The notes under the pieces are model-generated. The model saw only the letters and a program-made list of their open reading frames with translations, ran no database searches and was not told the origin of the DNA. A stretch of DNA of 64,000 bases from CAIQNR01 sp031972475 (GTDB lineage Bacteria > Babelota > Babeliae > Babelales > CAIQNR01). Of the stretch, positions 37,291-46,216 are shown one piece after another. The stretch covers positions 372,001 through 436,000 of the forward strand of contig DALYEP010000001.1 of the NCBI GenBank assembly GCA_031972475.1, written 5' to 3'. Made by a program: the position numbers and the translations under genes. Numbering within the stretch: position 1 is the stretch's first letter; every line of letters begins with the position of its first letter.

Positions 37291-38142
37291 TTATAAAACT
37301 TGCTTTTTAAAAAAACGAATAAGATCTGCAATAAATGGTTTATTCGTCTGCAAAAACAATGTATTCACTCGAGATTTAAGACAGATATCCCTAATCAAAA
37401 AAAACTGCTCTTTTAATAATGTTTTAATATTTTTAGTAGAAACAACTATCTTATTATTTGATTCAAGATCTTGCACAGTTAACAAACCAATATCAGGAAG
37501 CTCTGCTTCTAATGCATCTGAGCATACAATAGCAAATGTTTCATGCCTCTTGCTTAACATTTTTAATGTTTTTTCATAACCATCAACTAAAAAATCAGAT
37601 AAAACAAAAACTATCATATCTTTTTTTTTCATTTTAATAACTGCTTGCAAAGCATCATTTAATTTAGTTGAACCAGAAGGTTTATGCGAAAATAAAGTCT
37701 CCATTAAAAAATGGACGTGTGCCCTTCCTCGTGATGGTGAAATAACGTGCTGTTTATCACCTGAAAAAAAAATCATCCCAACAGTATCACGACTATAATC
37801 AGCAGTAAGAGCAAGAACGCTTGCAACCTGCGACACTAAATCATTTTTTAAATCTTCACCCGATCCGTACAACATAGAAGCTGATCCATCTACTACCAAC
37901 ATAATAGTTCTATTACGATCTTCTTTATACTGACGAACTAAAACTTTATCTGCGCGAGCAGAGCTTTTCCAATCAACACATCTAACATCATCACCAATCT
38001 GATAATCCCGTAATTGATCAAATTCAAGTCCAAATCCTTTTCGAGAAGAATTATAGTCTCCAATGACTATTCCATTTAAAAGCCTTCTTGTATGAATTTC
38101 GATATGACGAACCTTTTTAAAGATTTCAGTACTTAATTTCAT
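37291..38142 (-). CDS. DUF58-domain protein (BatA/MoxR-type operon)
   Basis: 283 residues from ATG 38142, with AAGGAG seven bases upstream (the longer frame begins TTG at 38160). It shows the DUF58 pattern: the N-terminal helix KVRHIEIHTRRLLNG, GFGLEFDQLRDYQIGDDVR with CVDWKSSARADKVLVRQYKEDR, and the metal-site-like DGSASMLYGSG of a von Willebrand-type fold. These proteins belong to MoxR/BatA systems linked to folding or stress; their exact function is unknown. It follows serS and precedes the DUF4381-like gene. No MoxR ATPase is in the window. Confidence 0.82.
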   Translation of the reverse strand: MKLSTEIFKKVRHIEIHTRRLLNGIVIGDYNSSRKGFGLEFDQLRDYQIGDDVRCVDWKSSARADKVLVRQYKEDRNRTIMLVVDGSASMLYGSGEDLKNDLVSQVASVLALTADYSRDTVGMIFFSGDKQHVISPSRGRAHVHFLMETLFSHKPSGSTKLNDALQAVIKMKKKDMIVFVLSDFLVDGYEKTLKMLSKRHETFAIVCSDALEAELPDIGLLTVQDLESNNKIVVSTKNIKTLLKEQFFLIRDICLKSRVNTLFLQTNKPFIADLIRFFKKQVL

Positions 38143-38163
38143 ACTAAACTCCTTACTCAATCA

Positions 38164-39396
38164 TTAAATCATTTCATTAATAAGAGCTGCTGGCAATGCA
38201 ATAGACCCATCCGGTTGTTGATAAACTTCCATAAGCGCAACCATCAATCGTGGAATCGCAAGTGATGAAGCATTAAGCGTGTGAACCAGCTCAGTTTTTT
38301 CTCCATGCTGCTTACGATGACGAATTTTTCCTCTACGAGCTTGAAAATCGGTACAATTACTTGCAGAAGAAACTTCATAATAACGATTCTGCCCAGGCAA
38401 CCATACTTCTATATCATATGTTTTTGCTGATTGAAAAGAACAATCTTGCGCAGCAAGTAAACTTACCCTGTAATGCAATCCTAAATCTTGCAAAATATTT
38501 TCTGCACAAGCAACCATCATTTCTAATTCATCTTCTGATTTTTCTGGTTGGCAAAAAGAGACCAATTCTACTTTTTCAAATTGATGAATACGAATAAGAC
38601 CCCGCTCCATTTTTCCATAGTTACCAGCTTCTCTTCTAAAACAACTTGTCCAAGAAGTCATACGAATAGGTAGTTCATCGGTTAAAATAATAGTATCACG
38701 ATATTTATTTACTAAACTCACTTCTGAGGTAGGAATCATATACAAATGATCTGCGCTTACTGAAAAAACATCTTCTTTAAATTTAGGAAAATTTCCAGAA
38801 ACAGTCAGCGTTGTAGCATTTGCAAGATAAGGAGGAATAGCCATTTTAAAGCCATATTTACGATTATTTTTAAGCATTAAACGAGTTAATCCATAAATAA
38901 CTCTTGCACCTTCTTCTTCATACCAAACAAAATTTGATGCGGAAGCTTTAGAAGCTACTTCAAAATTAAACCAATTATTAAATTCACCAAGTTCTACATG
39001 ATTTTTAAAAGGAAATGAAAACTCAATTTTCTTACCCCATTGTCGAACAACTTTATTTTCTTCTTTATTTCCTTCAGGAACATCAGCTAACAATAAATTT
39101 GGACACGTTAAATACATAGTATCAAATTTTCTTTGAACTTCTTCTAATAACGTTTCTTTTTCTTTTAGTGATTTACCAATAACCAAAGAAGCTTCTCTTA
39201 AATCTTCTGTAATTCCAGACTTTGCTTTTTGAGCAACTTCATTTTTTTGAGAACGCAATGATTCAACTTCTATAATTAACTGACGAACTTGAGCATCCAA
39301 AGTAATTAACTGCTCCGTATCAAAATCAGGATCTTTCTTCTTAATTAAAGCTGCTGTTTGATAAGGATTTTGACGTAAAATAGTAAGATCAATCAT
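38164..39396 (-). CDS. serS: Seryl-tRNA synthetase
   Basis: A 410-residue class II synthetase that charges tRNA-Ser. It has the N-terminal coiled-coil arm (about 30-100) that holds the tRNA, then motif 2 (MTSWTSCFRREAGNYG) and motif 3 (NASSLAIPRLMVALMEVYQ), with YMIPTSEVSL as the serine-site loop. The length is close to the usual 420-430. The ATG at 39396 was chosen as the family start. The DUF58 gene follows 21 bases on. Confidence 0.97.
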   Translation of the reverse strand: MIDLTILRQNPYQTAALIKKKDPDFDTEQLITLDAQVRQLIIEVESLRSQKNEVAQKAKSGITEDLREASLVIGKSLKEKETLLEEVQRKFDTMYLTCPNLLLADVPEGNKEENKVVRQWGKKIEFSFPFKNHVELGEFNNWFNFEVASKASASNFVWYEEEGARVIYGLTRLMLKNNRKYGFKMAIPPYLANATTLTVSGNFPKFKEDVFSVSADHLYMIPTSEVSLVNKYRDTIILTDELPIRMTSWTSCFRREAGNYGKMERGLIRIHQFEKVELVSFCQPEKSEDELEMMVACAENILQDLGLHYRVSLLAAQDCSFQSAKTYDIEVWLPGQNRYYEVSSASNCTDFQARRGKIRHRKQHGEKTELVHTLNASSLAIPRLMVALMEVYQQPDGSIALPAALINEMI

Positions 39397-39505
39397 AAAT
39401 GAACTCTCTTAATTTTTTATAAAATTTCAATATATATAACAATTATAAATATATATAATTTAAAAAAAATTTATATGCCTATTCATATTAAGATTGAATT
39501 CTTTT

Positions 39506-41047
39506 TTAAGGATTCTTATTAAGAGCATCTTGTATTCTCTTAATAAGATCTTCTCTTTTAAAAAGAAGAAATAATTCTTTATGCGCAATATAAGAAAGCT
39601 TTATTTGATTAAGATTTGTTAAAAGATCATTCAAAGTTTTTATTTGATCACTATTTAATGGCTCAAGCTCTTTAAGATTTTTTGTAAAAACTTCATCAAT
39701 ATAAAATGGGACTTCCAAAAAACCAACCTCTTTTTTATTAATAGATTTAAGTTCAAATTCATATTTATCTTTTTTGTACAATTCTTTTTCTGCCATAAGA
39801 CCTCTATGAACATCAGCCAATTTACTACTTAATTTATCCTGAATTTCAGGAGAAGAACTCTTTTTAATACTTTTCTCAACATCGGTATAATTCTTTTCCA
39901 ACAAACTTATAGCATCCTCTCTTTCTTTTAAATTATTTTTAGGAATAATTTCAACTTTCATTAGATTAATATTTAAGTTTAAAAACTCTAATTGACCAGA
40001 ATCAATTTTATTAGTTTTTTCTGGTCTTTTTTGATTAAACTTTTCATATTTTTCAAGGATATTTTTAATTAAAGAAGTTCTTTTATTAATAGAAATTTCC
40101 TTTTCTAATTGTTGTATATTTTTTTGAATTTCATCAAATTGCTTTTCTACACGTAGACTTGAAAACCAAATGTTATTTTTTAAATCTTCTGACTTTTCTA
40201 ATATTTTTTTTGGCAATATTTTTTCAGCTATTGATTGTTTTTTAGAAGAATTAAGAAATTTTAGAGCAATTGGATACGCATTTACATTTTCTTTAAAAGA
40301 TTCTAACTGCTTTAAAAGATTCTTTTTATCTAAAATAGTTAATTCTTTTTTATATCCAATTTTATCTGGATAATCTTTTAAGATATTCTCTAACTTTGAA
40401 ATGTCATCATTTAATTCTTCTCTTTTTCTAGAAGCATTTTTTGAATAAGTAACATTTATAATATACTTATTAATATCTTCTACAGAACTTCTCATCAGAT
40501 CAAAAATTGAATTAACTTCACGATCTTTCTCTTTCCATAGCTGAATATTTTCTTGTTTTATTTTAGTTTCAAAATTTTTTTGATTTTGATTTTTAGGCTT
40601 TATTGCCACTATAGCTTTTTTTATTCTTTGAAATAATGATGGCTTATAGGGTAAAGACACAGCGTCAACAGATTTACCTGTTGTATCTTTAAATGCAACT
40701 GCTGATTGTAAAGGAATATTAATAGACTTTTGTATATCACTAACTTTATCAGCAGGAATTAAGACATCAATATTAGATTGGCTTTTTTGAGGAATTTGAC
40801 TACCGCTGCTGCTTATACCAGCTTCTTCTAAAGTCTTAACTCTATCCTTAACACTTAAAAAGCTTGAACTTTCAATAGAACCTTTATTACTTTGCTGAGC
40901 ATTTATTATTTGAGTATCAACACGATCGATTACTTTAGAATGTGATGATGGAGAATTTGGAACTTTACCTATTGGAGCAAAAATATTTAAAAAAGTACAT
41001 AAATTTAAGATAAGAACAAAAACTGAAAAATTTTTATAAAAATTCAT
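39506..41047 (-). CDS. Exported coiled-coil protein, unknown function
   Basis: 513 residues with a signal peptide (YKNFSVFVLILNLCTFLNIFA), a Ser/Gln-rich linker (about 25-115) and long Lys/Glu helical stretches predicted to form coiled coils (about 145-490, for example KIGYKKELTILDKKNLLKQL). No known domain. AAAGGA precedes the ATG. It is a single gene between serS and HU. In style it resembles the exported coiled-coil protein at 32642-34216. Exported helical proteins like these may face a host, which is an inference from the secretome only. Confidence 0.6.
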   Translation of the reverse strand: MNFYKNFSVFVLILNLCTFLNIFAPIGKVPNSPSSHSKVIDRVDTQIINAQQSNKGSIESSSFLSVKDRVKTLEEAGISSSGSQIPQKSQSNIDVLIPADKVSDIQKSINIPLQSAVAFKDTTGKSVDAVSLPYKPSLFQRIKKAIVAIKPKNQNQKNFETKIKQENIQLWKEKDREVNSIFDLMRSSVEDINKYIINVTYSKNASRKREELNDDISKLENILKDYPDKIGYKKELTILDKKNLLKQLESFKENVNAYPIALKFLNSSKKQSIAEKILPKKILEKSEDLKNNIWFSSLRVEKQFDEIQKNIQQLEKEISINKRTSLIKNILEKYEKFNQKRPEKTNKIDSGQLEFLNLNINLMKVEIIPKNNLKEREDAISLLEKNYTDVEKSIKKSSSPEIQDKLSSKLADVHRGLMAEKELYKKDKYEFELKSINKKEVGFLEVPFYIDEVFTKNLKELEPLNSDQIKTLNDLLTNLNQIKLSYIAHKELFLLFKREDLIKRIQDALNKNP

Positions 41048-41106
41048 AGTATCATTTCCTTTTTTTAAAAATAATAAATGAATTCTTCATAAAAAAACAT
41101 AAAAAG

Positions 41107-41132
41107 AAAAGGGCTGTTTTAATAGCCCTTTT
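41107..41132 (-). terminator. Terminator of the HU gene
   Basis: Hairpin AAAAGGGCT (41107-41115) / AGCCCTTTT (41124-41132) with an eight-base loop. On the minus strand it is followed by CTTTTTATG and further T-rich sequence, 57 bases after the HU stop. Confidence 0.7.
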
Positions 41133-41188
41133 ATATGCATGATAATGTGCTTCTTTATAGGATAGTTATTACTATCAATCTAAAATAC

Positions 41189-41467
41189 TTACACTGAACG
41201 AATAAGTTCGCGAAGATGTTTTCCTGATTTAAAACGAGGAACACTAACTTCTGGCAAATCAATACGTTCTTTAGTTGCTGGATTAATACCACGACGTGCA
41301 GGACGACGTGATACCCAATAAGTACCAAATCCAGTTATAGAAACCTTATCGCCTTTTCTAAGAGTTCTTTCTATGATACGAATAAGTGAGTCAAGAACAC
41401 GTGTCACATCTTTTTTACTGAACGTTGTTTCTTCACTCAAAGAATTGATCAATTCATTTTTATTCAT
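41189..41467 (-). CDS. hup: HU family DNA-binding protein
   Basis: A 92-residue histone-like dimer that bends DNA. It shows MNKNELINSLSEET, the G-FGTY segment GFGTYWVSRRPARRG with NPATKERIDLPE, and the C-terminal helix GKHLRELIRSV. The strong TAGGGAGGATCA Shine-Dalgarno precedes the ATG and a terminator follows, so it is a monocistronic gene. HU, IHF alpha and IHF beta are hard to separate by eye; the length and motif fit HU. Confidence 0.94.
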   Translation of the reverse strand: MNKNELINSLSEETTFSKKDVTRVLDSLIRIIERTLRKGDKVSITGFGTYWVSRRPARRGINPATKERIDLPEVSVPRFKSGKHLRELIRSV

Positions 41468-41682
41468 TGATCCTCCCTATAGATAAAAATTGTTAAAACA
41501 CTGCATTGCTACATTACTCTTCAAAAACTTTTTTTAATTGTACATAAGCTTTATTAAGCAAATATGTTTTTAAGCGTATTTTTTTTTATACCTTTGTCAA
41601 CTTGAAATGTTTATAATTTGATTTAAATAAAAAATACAATATATAAATATTACAATAAAAAGACGAATACTAAAGGAATACT

Positions 41683-42489
41683 ATGTTTATTGATACACAT
41701 TGTCATATCAATATGATAATAAAAAAAGAATTTGATGTTTTATTGCAAAACAATTTTTCTGAAGATGCTAACTCTATTATTGAAAATGCAAAAAGCAATA
41801 ATGTTACACATATTATTAATGTAGGGACAAGTGTAATTGAAAGTAACAATTGCATAACAATTGCACAACAATACAACAATATTTGGGCAACAATAGGAAC
41901 ACATCCTAATGATCTTACCAATACATGGATGGATGATATCAAAACATATAAAAAATGGCTTACTACAAAAGAAATTTATAAAATAGTTGGAATCGGCGAA
42001 ATAGGCCTTGATTATCACTACCCAGATTACAATAAACAACGGCAATATGATGCTTTACGAGCTCAAATTGAACTTGCTTTAGAGTTTGATCGAGCAATTG
42101 TAATTCATACACGCGACGCAGGATATGAAGTGCTTGAAGTTCTTGATGAATATAAAAACAATAACCCTCGAGGAATTATTCATTGCTTTTCTGAAAATGA
42201 TATTTTTGCAAATAAAGCTATTGAACTTGGTTTCGTTTTAGGAATTGGCGGAACTATAACCTATCCGAAAAATAATATTCTTCGAGAAATTGCAATGCTT
42301 GTACCTCTTAATAAAATAGTACTTGAAACCGATGCGCCTTTCTTACCACCTCAATTATTAAGAGGAAAGCAAAATACTCCAGCCAATATACCTCTTATAG
42401 CTCAAATGATTGCTGATCTAAAAAATATTTCTTTAAATGAAGTTGGCAAAATTACAACAGAAACAGCTTTAAATATTTTTAAAATATAA
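41683..42489 (+). CDS. tatD: TatD family metal-dependent DNase
   Basis: A 268-residue TIM-barrel nuclease of the amidohydrolase superfamily. Metal ligands are visible in HCHINM (N-terminal HxH), GIGEIGLDYH (Glu), VIHTRDA (His), IIHCFSE (His) and LETDAPFLPP (Asp). TatD family enzymes act on DNA or in DNA quality control; the physiological substrate is open. AAAGGAA precedes the ATG. It is an isolated plus-strand gene, convergent with the 42500 membrane gene with only ten bases between the stops. Confidence 0.94.
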   Translation: MFIDTHCHINMIIKKEFDVLLQNNFSEDANSIIENAKSNNVTHIINVGTSVIESNNCITIAQQYNNIWATIGTHPNDLTNTWMDDIKTYKKWLTTKEIYKIVGIGEIGLDYHYPDYNKQRQYDALRAQIELALEFDRAIVIHTRDAGYEVLEVLDEYKNNNPRGIIHCFSENDIFANKAIELGFVLGIGGTITYPKNNILREIAMLVPLNKIVLETDAPFLPPQLLRGKQNTPANIPLIAQMIADLKNISLNEVGKITTETALNIFKI

Positions 42490-42499
42490 ATAATATCTC

Positions 42500-43060
42500 T
42501 TACCATTGATTATCGTAATTTTGATACTCTTCTTTATCATCGTATGTATCTTTAATAAATACCGCAGACGATTTATGTCTTCTTAATTTAATTTCTAATA
42601 ATAAAGAAAACAACAAAGCTGAACGTGTTAAATAATCTATAGCTATGCATGCAGTACATGAAAAAGATTCAGGAATTATTGTCGAAAATATAATTGCACT
42701 TAAAGAAATAATCGCATACATAAAAACAATCAAGCTATAAAGAACCCACGAAGACAGTTGATAATTACAATAAGATAAAAGAAACTCTTCTATCTTAAAA
42801 AAGAAAATATGAAACGCAAGCATACAAGTAAAATGAGCAGTTATAATACTAATAATAACTTGCCAATTATTTGGGACTATATATGAAACACCTCCAGAGA
42901 AAAGCGCCATCAAGAGCACAAATCCTATCCATTGACCTAAAGCTTTATAAGTGAATGTTCTATCCAAAAACCACATTAAACCAACGTATGAAAGATAAAC
43001 CACTAAGGCAACCCCACTCATCAAACCAAAAGAATAAAGCATCGTATAAATAATTGTCAT
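42500..43060 (-). CDS. Polytopic membrane protein, unknown
   Basis: 186 residues with about five hydrophobic helices and a short charged C-terminal tail (EIKLRRHKSSA..., ending YDDKEEYQNYDNQW). AGGGGAG lies ahead of the ATG. No family recognised. It follows the YdjM-like gene by 59 bases on the same strand and may belong with the rnhA-SpoIID-YdjM cluster. Confidence 0.6.
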   Translation of the reverse strand: MTIIYTMLYSFGLMSGVALVVYLSYVGLMWFLDRTFTYKALGQWIGFVLLMALFSGGVSYIVPNNWQVIISIITAHFTCMLAFHIFFFKIEEFLLSYCNYQLSSWVLYSLIVFMYAIISLSAIIFSTIIPESFSCTACIAIDYLTRSALLFSLLLEIKLRRHKSSAVFIKDTYDDKEEYQNYDNQW

Positions 43061-43119
43061 TAGAAAACTCCCCTAAAAAAAATTTTATTAATTATTAATT
43101 TACAACAAGTACGCTTGTA

Positions 43120-43563
43120 TTAAAAAGTCTTATCTAAAATAATATGAGATAATGAACCAGCTATAAAAAAAATCGCATAACCAAATCCGATTTGGGGATT
43201 AACTAAGCCACAAAAAAAACAAATCGAGAAAATTAATAATGGAATAATTATTAAAAACGAAGGTTTATGAAATAAACCTCGATGACCAACTAAAAGTGGA
43301 GCCAATCCCAACAAGCTTAAAATAACAAAAAAATAATGCTCACCATTAAATAATAAAAATGCTAATACCATAAGAAGCGTTCTATAAAAAATACCCTGAC
43401 CTCTACTTTTTGTATCAACATCAGGAAAAAGAGAACCTAAAAGTGAACATACAAAATAATGCATCGCAAGAAAAAATGATGGCTTTTGCCAATAAGATAC
43501 ACCGACAATTACACAAGCAAACGCAATTGCGCCTCCGATAAGATGCCCTTTATATCCTGGCAT
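43120..43563 (-). CDS. YdjM/DUF457-like membrane metal-dependent hydrolase
   Basis: 147 residues. It carries the family's scattered metal-site motifs: GHLIGGA (His), SLFPDVDTKS (PDxD), GHRGLFHKPS (HRxxxH) and SHIILDKTF (HxxxD). Three to four membrane helices. The protein stops right after the last Asp, so it lacks the short C-terminal tail usual in the family. Its function (YdjM is LexA-regulated in E. coli) is unknown. Start ATG 43563 with AAGGGTGG. It overlaps the end of the SpoIID-like gene by 55 bases. Confidence 0.75.
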   Translation of the reverse strand: MPGYKGHLIGGAIAFACVIVGVSYWQKPSFFLAMHYFVCSLLGSLFPDVDTKSRGQGIFYRTLLMVLAFLLFNGEHYFFVILSLLGLAPLLVGHRGLFHKPSFLIIIPLLIFSICFFCGLVNPQIGFGYAIFFIAGSLSHIILDKTF

Positions 43564-44729
43564 ACGCCACCCTTTATTTTATGGGATTCTTTATCAATGA
43601 CAAACTTCATCAATTGAGTATTTGGATAATAAAAATCAAGAATTTTTTTATAAGGAAATTCCAATCTTACCATTTCACGAGCACCCCACTGACACAATCC
43701 AATATGGTGACCAAGGCCTTTACCTTTTAAAACAATTTTTTTACCTTTTTTAGTAATAGTAAAAATATAACTTTTTATTTTATTTGAAAGACCATACATC
43801 TGATCCCCAGTTAAAGATATGGTTGATTTAGAAGTCTTAACCATAACTTTTTTAACCAGACCAGCTTTATCTGTATCAGTAATTTTCACATCTTGAATAT
43901 CATGAATAATAAAAGAGACTTCTTCTTGCAAAAGATTAATAAATGAATCAAGAGAATAAGTAATAGACCAATTAAAAAACTTTGAGTACTTGCAATAATC
44001 ACAAGCATAAAGACGACATAAATAAGGAGCCTTTTTAAAATCAACAACACCAGTAATATTACCAGGAACAACTCCCCCACAACAACAATCAAACATCGCT
44101 AAAATAGGAGCTCCTTTATAAGAAATAAAAAGCCCTTTAGTCTCTTCTACTGCTTTTTTTGCAATCGAACAATTATGAATACCTTGATATATTTGATGAT
44201 AATTAGAGTTACGAATATGATATGGTAATTTTTTCTTATATGACAACATAACACGATGCAAACAGTAGCTTCGAGTAACAATTGCCATTATTTTATTCAT
44301 TTCCAAAGGCCATCCTGGCCAACTTTCCATTTTAAGCACAGAAAAAACATACTCTTCAAGCGGGACAATATTTATAAGTAAATAATTATTATCAACTTTC
44401 TGTATTAAAAAAGATCCTGAATATTTTTGATTATTAAAATGACTAACAAGACCGTACGACTCAAAAATAATATTTTCTTTAAACAATCTCTTATTTTCTA
44501 AATATAAGCCATCTGAGGAACAAGAAAGATCAAAAACCTTTCTAAAATTCTCTAACTGTAACGGATTTTTAGAAATAGGATCTTTTAAGCAAAAACCATC
44601 TGATGAGCTTAAATGCAATGTATCCCCAGGCTTAAAGGTCGCAAGCAAAACTTTGACATGCAAAGCAGACAAAGTAAGAGGAGATAAAAAAATATAAAAA
44701 GTAAAAAATATTTTAAATAAAAACTTCAT
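43509..44729 (-). CDS. SpoIID/LytB-domain protein
   Basis: 406 residues from ATG 44729, chosen since it starts a signal peptide (KFLFKIFFTFYIFLSPLTLS); the longer frame to 44807 enters rnhA. The SpoIID lytic-transglycosylase-like domain is seen in EEYVFSVLKMESWPGWPLE, AIVTRSYCL and the diagnostic GKGLGHHIGLCQWGAREM. SpoIID cuts denuded glycan strands in sporulating bacteria; in other phyla it acts in wall remodelling. The gene overlaps rnhA upstream and the YdjM-like gene downstream, so the three are tightly coupled. Confidence 0.85.
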   Translation of the reverse strand: MKFLFKIFFTFYIFLSPLTLSALHVKVLLATFKPGDTLHLSSSDGFCLKDPISKNPLQLENFRKVFDLSCSSDGLYLENKRLFKENIIFESYGLVSHFNNQKYSGSFLIQKVDNNYLLINIVPLEEYVFSVLKMESWPGWPLEMNKIMAIVTRSYCLHRVMLSYKKKLPYHIRNSNYHQIYQGIHNCSIAKKAVEETKGLFISYKGAPILAMFDCCCGGVVPGNITGVVDFKKAPYLCRLYACDYCKYSKFFNWSITYSLDSFINLLQEEVSFIIHDIQDVKITDTDKAGLVKKVMVKTSKSTISLTGDQMYGLSNKIKSYIFTITKKGKKIVLKGKGLGHHIGLCQWGAREMVRLEFPYKKILDFYYPNTQLMKFVIDKESHKIKGGVCQDIKGILSEAQLRLLV

Positions 44730-45243
44730 AACGATGTAACATATCAAGAAATTTAAGAGGAAGCGACTTTTTATTATCAATTCCTTCATTTGCAAGAGCA
44801 TCGGCATGCTTATTATGCTCTCTTAAAACATGCTCAAAGTTAATATGCAAATCCTTACTTTCTTCTTTTGCAACGTTAAATAAATCTTGTAATTCACTTT
44901 TTTTAACTCTATAAAGACCAAGCATTTGTTTAATAAGTAATTGAGAATCTGATGTAATATGAATAAAATCGTAAGATTTCATTTCATTTTTAACTAAAAA
45001 TAAAGCAATCAAAAGAGCATAATACTCAGCCTCATTATTTGTTTTTTGACCTAAATAAAAACCGTATCCAGCAAAAAAAATTTTATTTTTTTTTATATAA
45101 ATACCAGCTCCAGAAGGCCCTGGATTTCCACGACAAGCACCATCAATCCAAATATCCCAAACACTAGGCTCATTTTGATTAATTTGATCCGATAAAGAAA
45201 CCTGAGAAACCGAATCAAATATAGAAATTTGCTTATCTTCCAT
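44713..45243 (-). CDS. rnhA: Ribonuclease HI
   Basis: 176 residues from ATG 45243 (the frame extends to TTG 45252). It degrades the RNA strand of RNA-DNA hybrids. The catalytic D-E-D-D set is visible: DGACRGNPG (D34), NNEAEYYAL, TSDSQLLIKQ and NKHADALANEG. About 28 extra residues precede the core. Its 3' end overlaps the start of the SpoIID-like gene by 17 bases. It follows the zinc-ribbon coiled-coil gene by 14 bases. Confidence 0.92.
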   Translation of the reverse strand: MEDKQISIFDSVSQVSLSDQINQNEPSVWDIWIDGACRGNPGPSGAGIYIKKNKIFFAGYGFYLGQKTNNEAEYYALLIALFLVKNEMKSYDFIHITSDSQLLIKQMLGLYRVKKSELQDLFNVAKEESKDLHINFEHVLREHNKHADALANEGIDNKKSLPLKFLDMLHRYEVFI

Positions 45244-45257
45244 AATTATCAAATAGA

Positions 45258-45962
45258 CTAAGACTTAATAAATAAAAAACGAAAACAACCTCTACAAGGA
45301 GCAAGTTGTTTTTTTGCAAGTTGCACAATTTCATTTCCTGCAAGTGACTCAAAACATGCAGAGCAAGCTCCATTTTCAAAAGGAACCACTGGATCATCAA
45401 AATTTTTTTTCATTCTTGAATAATCAATCAACCATTGCTCTGGCAAATTCTTTTCTTTTTCCAAACATTCAACTCGTTTTTCATCTAAAAGAACTTGTAA
45501 TCTTTCTTTCTTTTTTTCTAATTCAAATAGTTTTTCTGTATTTTCTTGTAATTGCTTTTGAAAAACATGCTCTTTTTGAATAAAAACTTTTTGAGTATTT
45601 TCAAAAACATGCCATGCATTAAGCAGAGTATCTTCAAATTTATTTAACTCTTGAGAAGCTTTATCAAACTCTTTTTTTAGATATTCATATTCTCTGCTAT
45701 TTAAAGCAGTAGATAATTTATTTTTAGCATTACTAACTTTTTCATCATGTATTTTCATTTGAAATTCATGATCATGCACTATCTTTTTCAAACCAGCCAA
45801 AGCTAATCTTTCTTTTTCAATAAAAAATTTCTGATTTTTAGAAGATTCTTCAATTTCAAAAATTAACTCAAGTACAGCATCGATTTGATTTTCTATGGAA
45901 TGAAAATTCTTGTCACATGCTACAAGATCCATAAAACGAGCAAGAAGGGGATTCATATTCAT
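45258..45962 (-). CDS. Coiled-coil protein with C4 zinc ribbon (DUF164/CdsZ type)
   Basis: 234 residues: an N-terminal ACDKNFHSIENQ region, a long coiled coil (about 30-170) and a C-terminal zinc ribbon ACSACFESL...APCRGCFRFLFIKS. This is the architecture of the C4-type zinc-ribbon/coiled-coil family (DUF164), whose chlamydial member CdsZ is linked to the translocation system. Function here is unknown. The GGGAG precedes ATG 45962. It begins 21 bases after tRNA-Ile2, so it may be read from the tRNA promoter, and rnhA follows. Confidence 0.82.
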   Translation of the reverse strand: MNMNPLLARFMDLVACDKNFHSIENQIDAVLELIFEIEESSKNQKFFIEKERLALAGLKKIVHDHEFQMKIHDEKVSNAKNKLSTALNSREYEYLKKEFDKASQELNKFEDTLLNAWHVFENTQKVFIQKEHVFQKQLQENTEKLFELEKKKERLQVLLDEKRVECLEKEKNLPEQWLIDYSRMKKNFDDPVVPFENGACSACFESLAGNEIVQLAKKQLAPCRGCFRFLFIKS

Positions 45963-45983
45963 TTATACTCCCTTATATGAAAT

Positions 45984-46060
45984 TGGTGGGCCCACCAGGA
46001 CTTGAACCTGGGACCTCTCGGTTATGAGCCGATTGCTCTGACCGACTGAGCTATGGGCCC
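45984..46060 (-). tRNA. tRNA-Ile2 (CAT, lysidine type)
   Basis: Reverse-strand cloverleaf: acceptor GGGCCCA/TGGGCCC, D-stem GCTC/GAGC, anticodon loop CTCATAA (CAT), T-loop TTCAAGT, encoded CCA. The stem and loop CGGCTCATAACCG match the tRNA-Ile2 pattern, whose C34 is modified to lysidine by TilS. A methionine identity is less likely because of this stem. It sits directly upstream of the zinc-ribbon gene. Confidence 0.88.
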
Positions 46061-46126
46061 AACCATATTTAAAAATCATGAAAAAGATCTTCTACAAGAG
46101 AGAATAATATATTTTAGAATGATTGC

Positions 46127-46143
46127 AAGATTCTGCGAATCTT
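46127..46143. repeat. Seven-bp inverted repeat near the tRNA-Ile2 promoter region
   Basis: AAGATTC (46127-46133) / GAATCTT (46137-46143), loop TGC, then a T-run on the plus strand. It lies 74 bases beyond the nfo stop and before tRNA-Ile2. It may be an nfo terminator or a regulatory hairpin; the weak T-run on the minus strand limits the call. Confidence 0.3.
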
Positions 46144-46216
46144 TTTTTAAGATTATTTTTTATTTAACGAATTATTAATGTAAATAAATTTTAAAAATTA
46201 AAATATTTAATTACTT

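Noticed and set aside
41703..42045. Two minus-strand hydrophobic frames opposite tatD
   Set aside because: Antisense to conserved metal-site codons of tatD; no ribosome sites.
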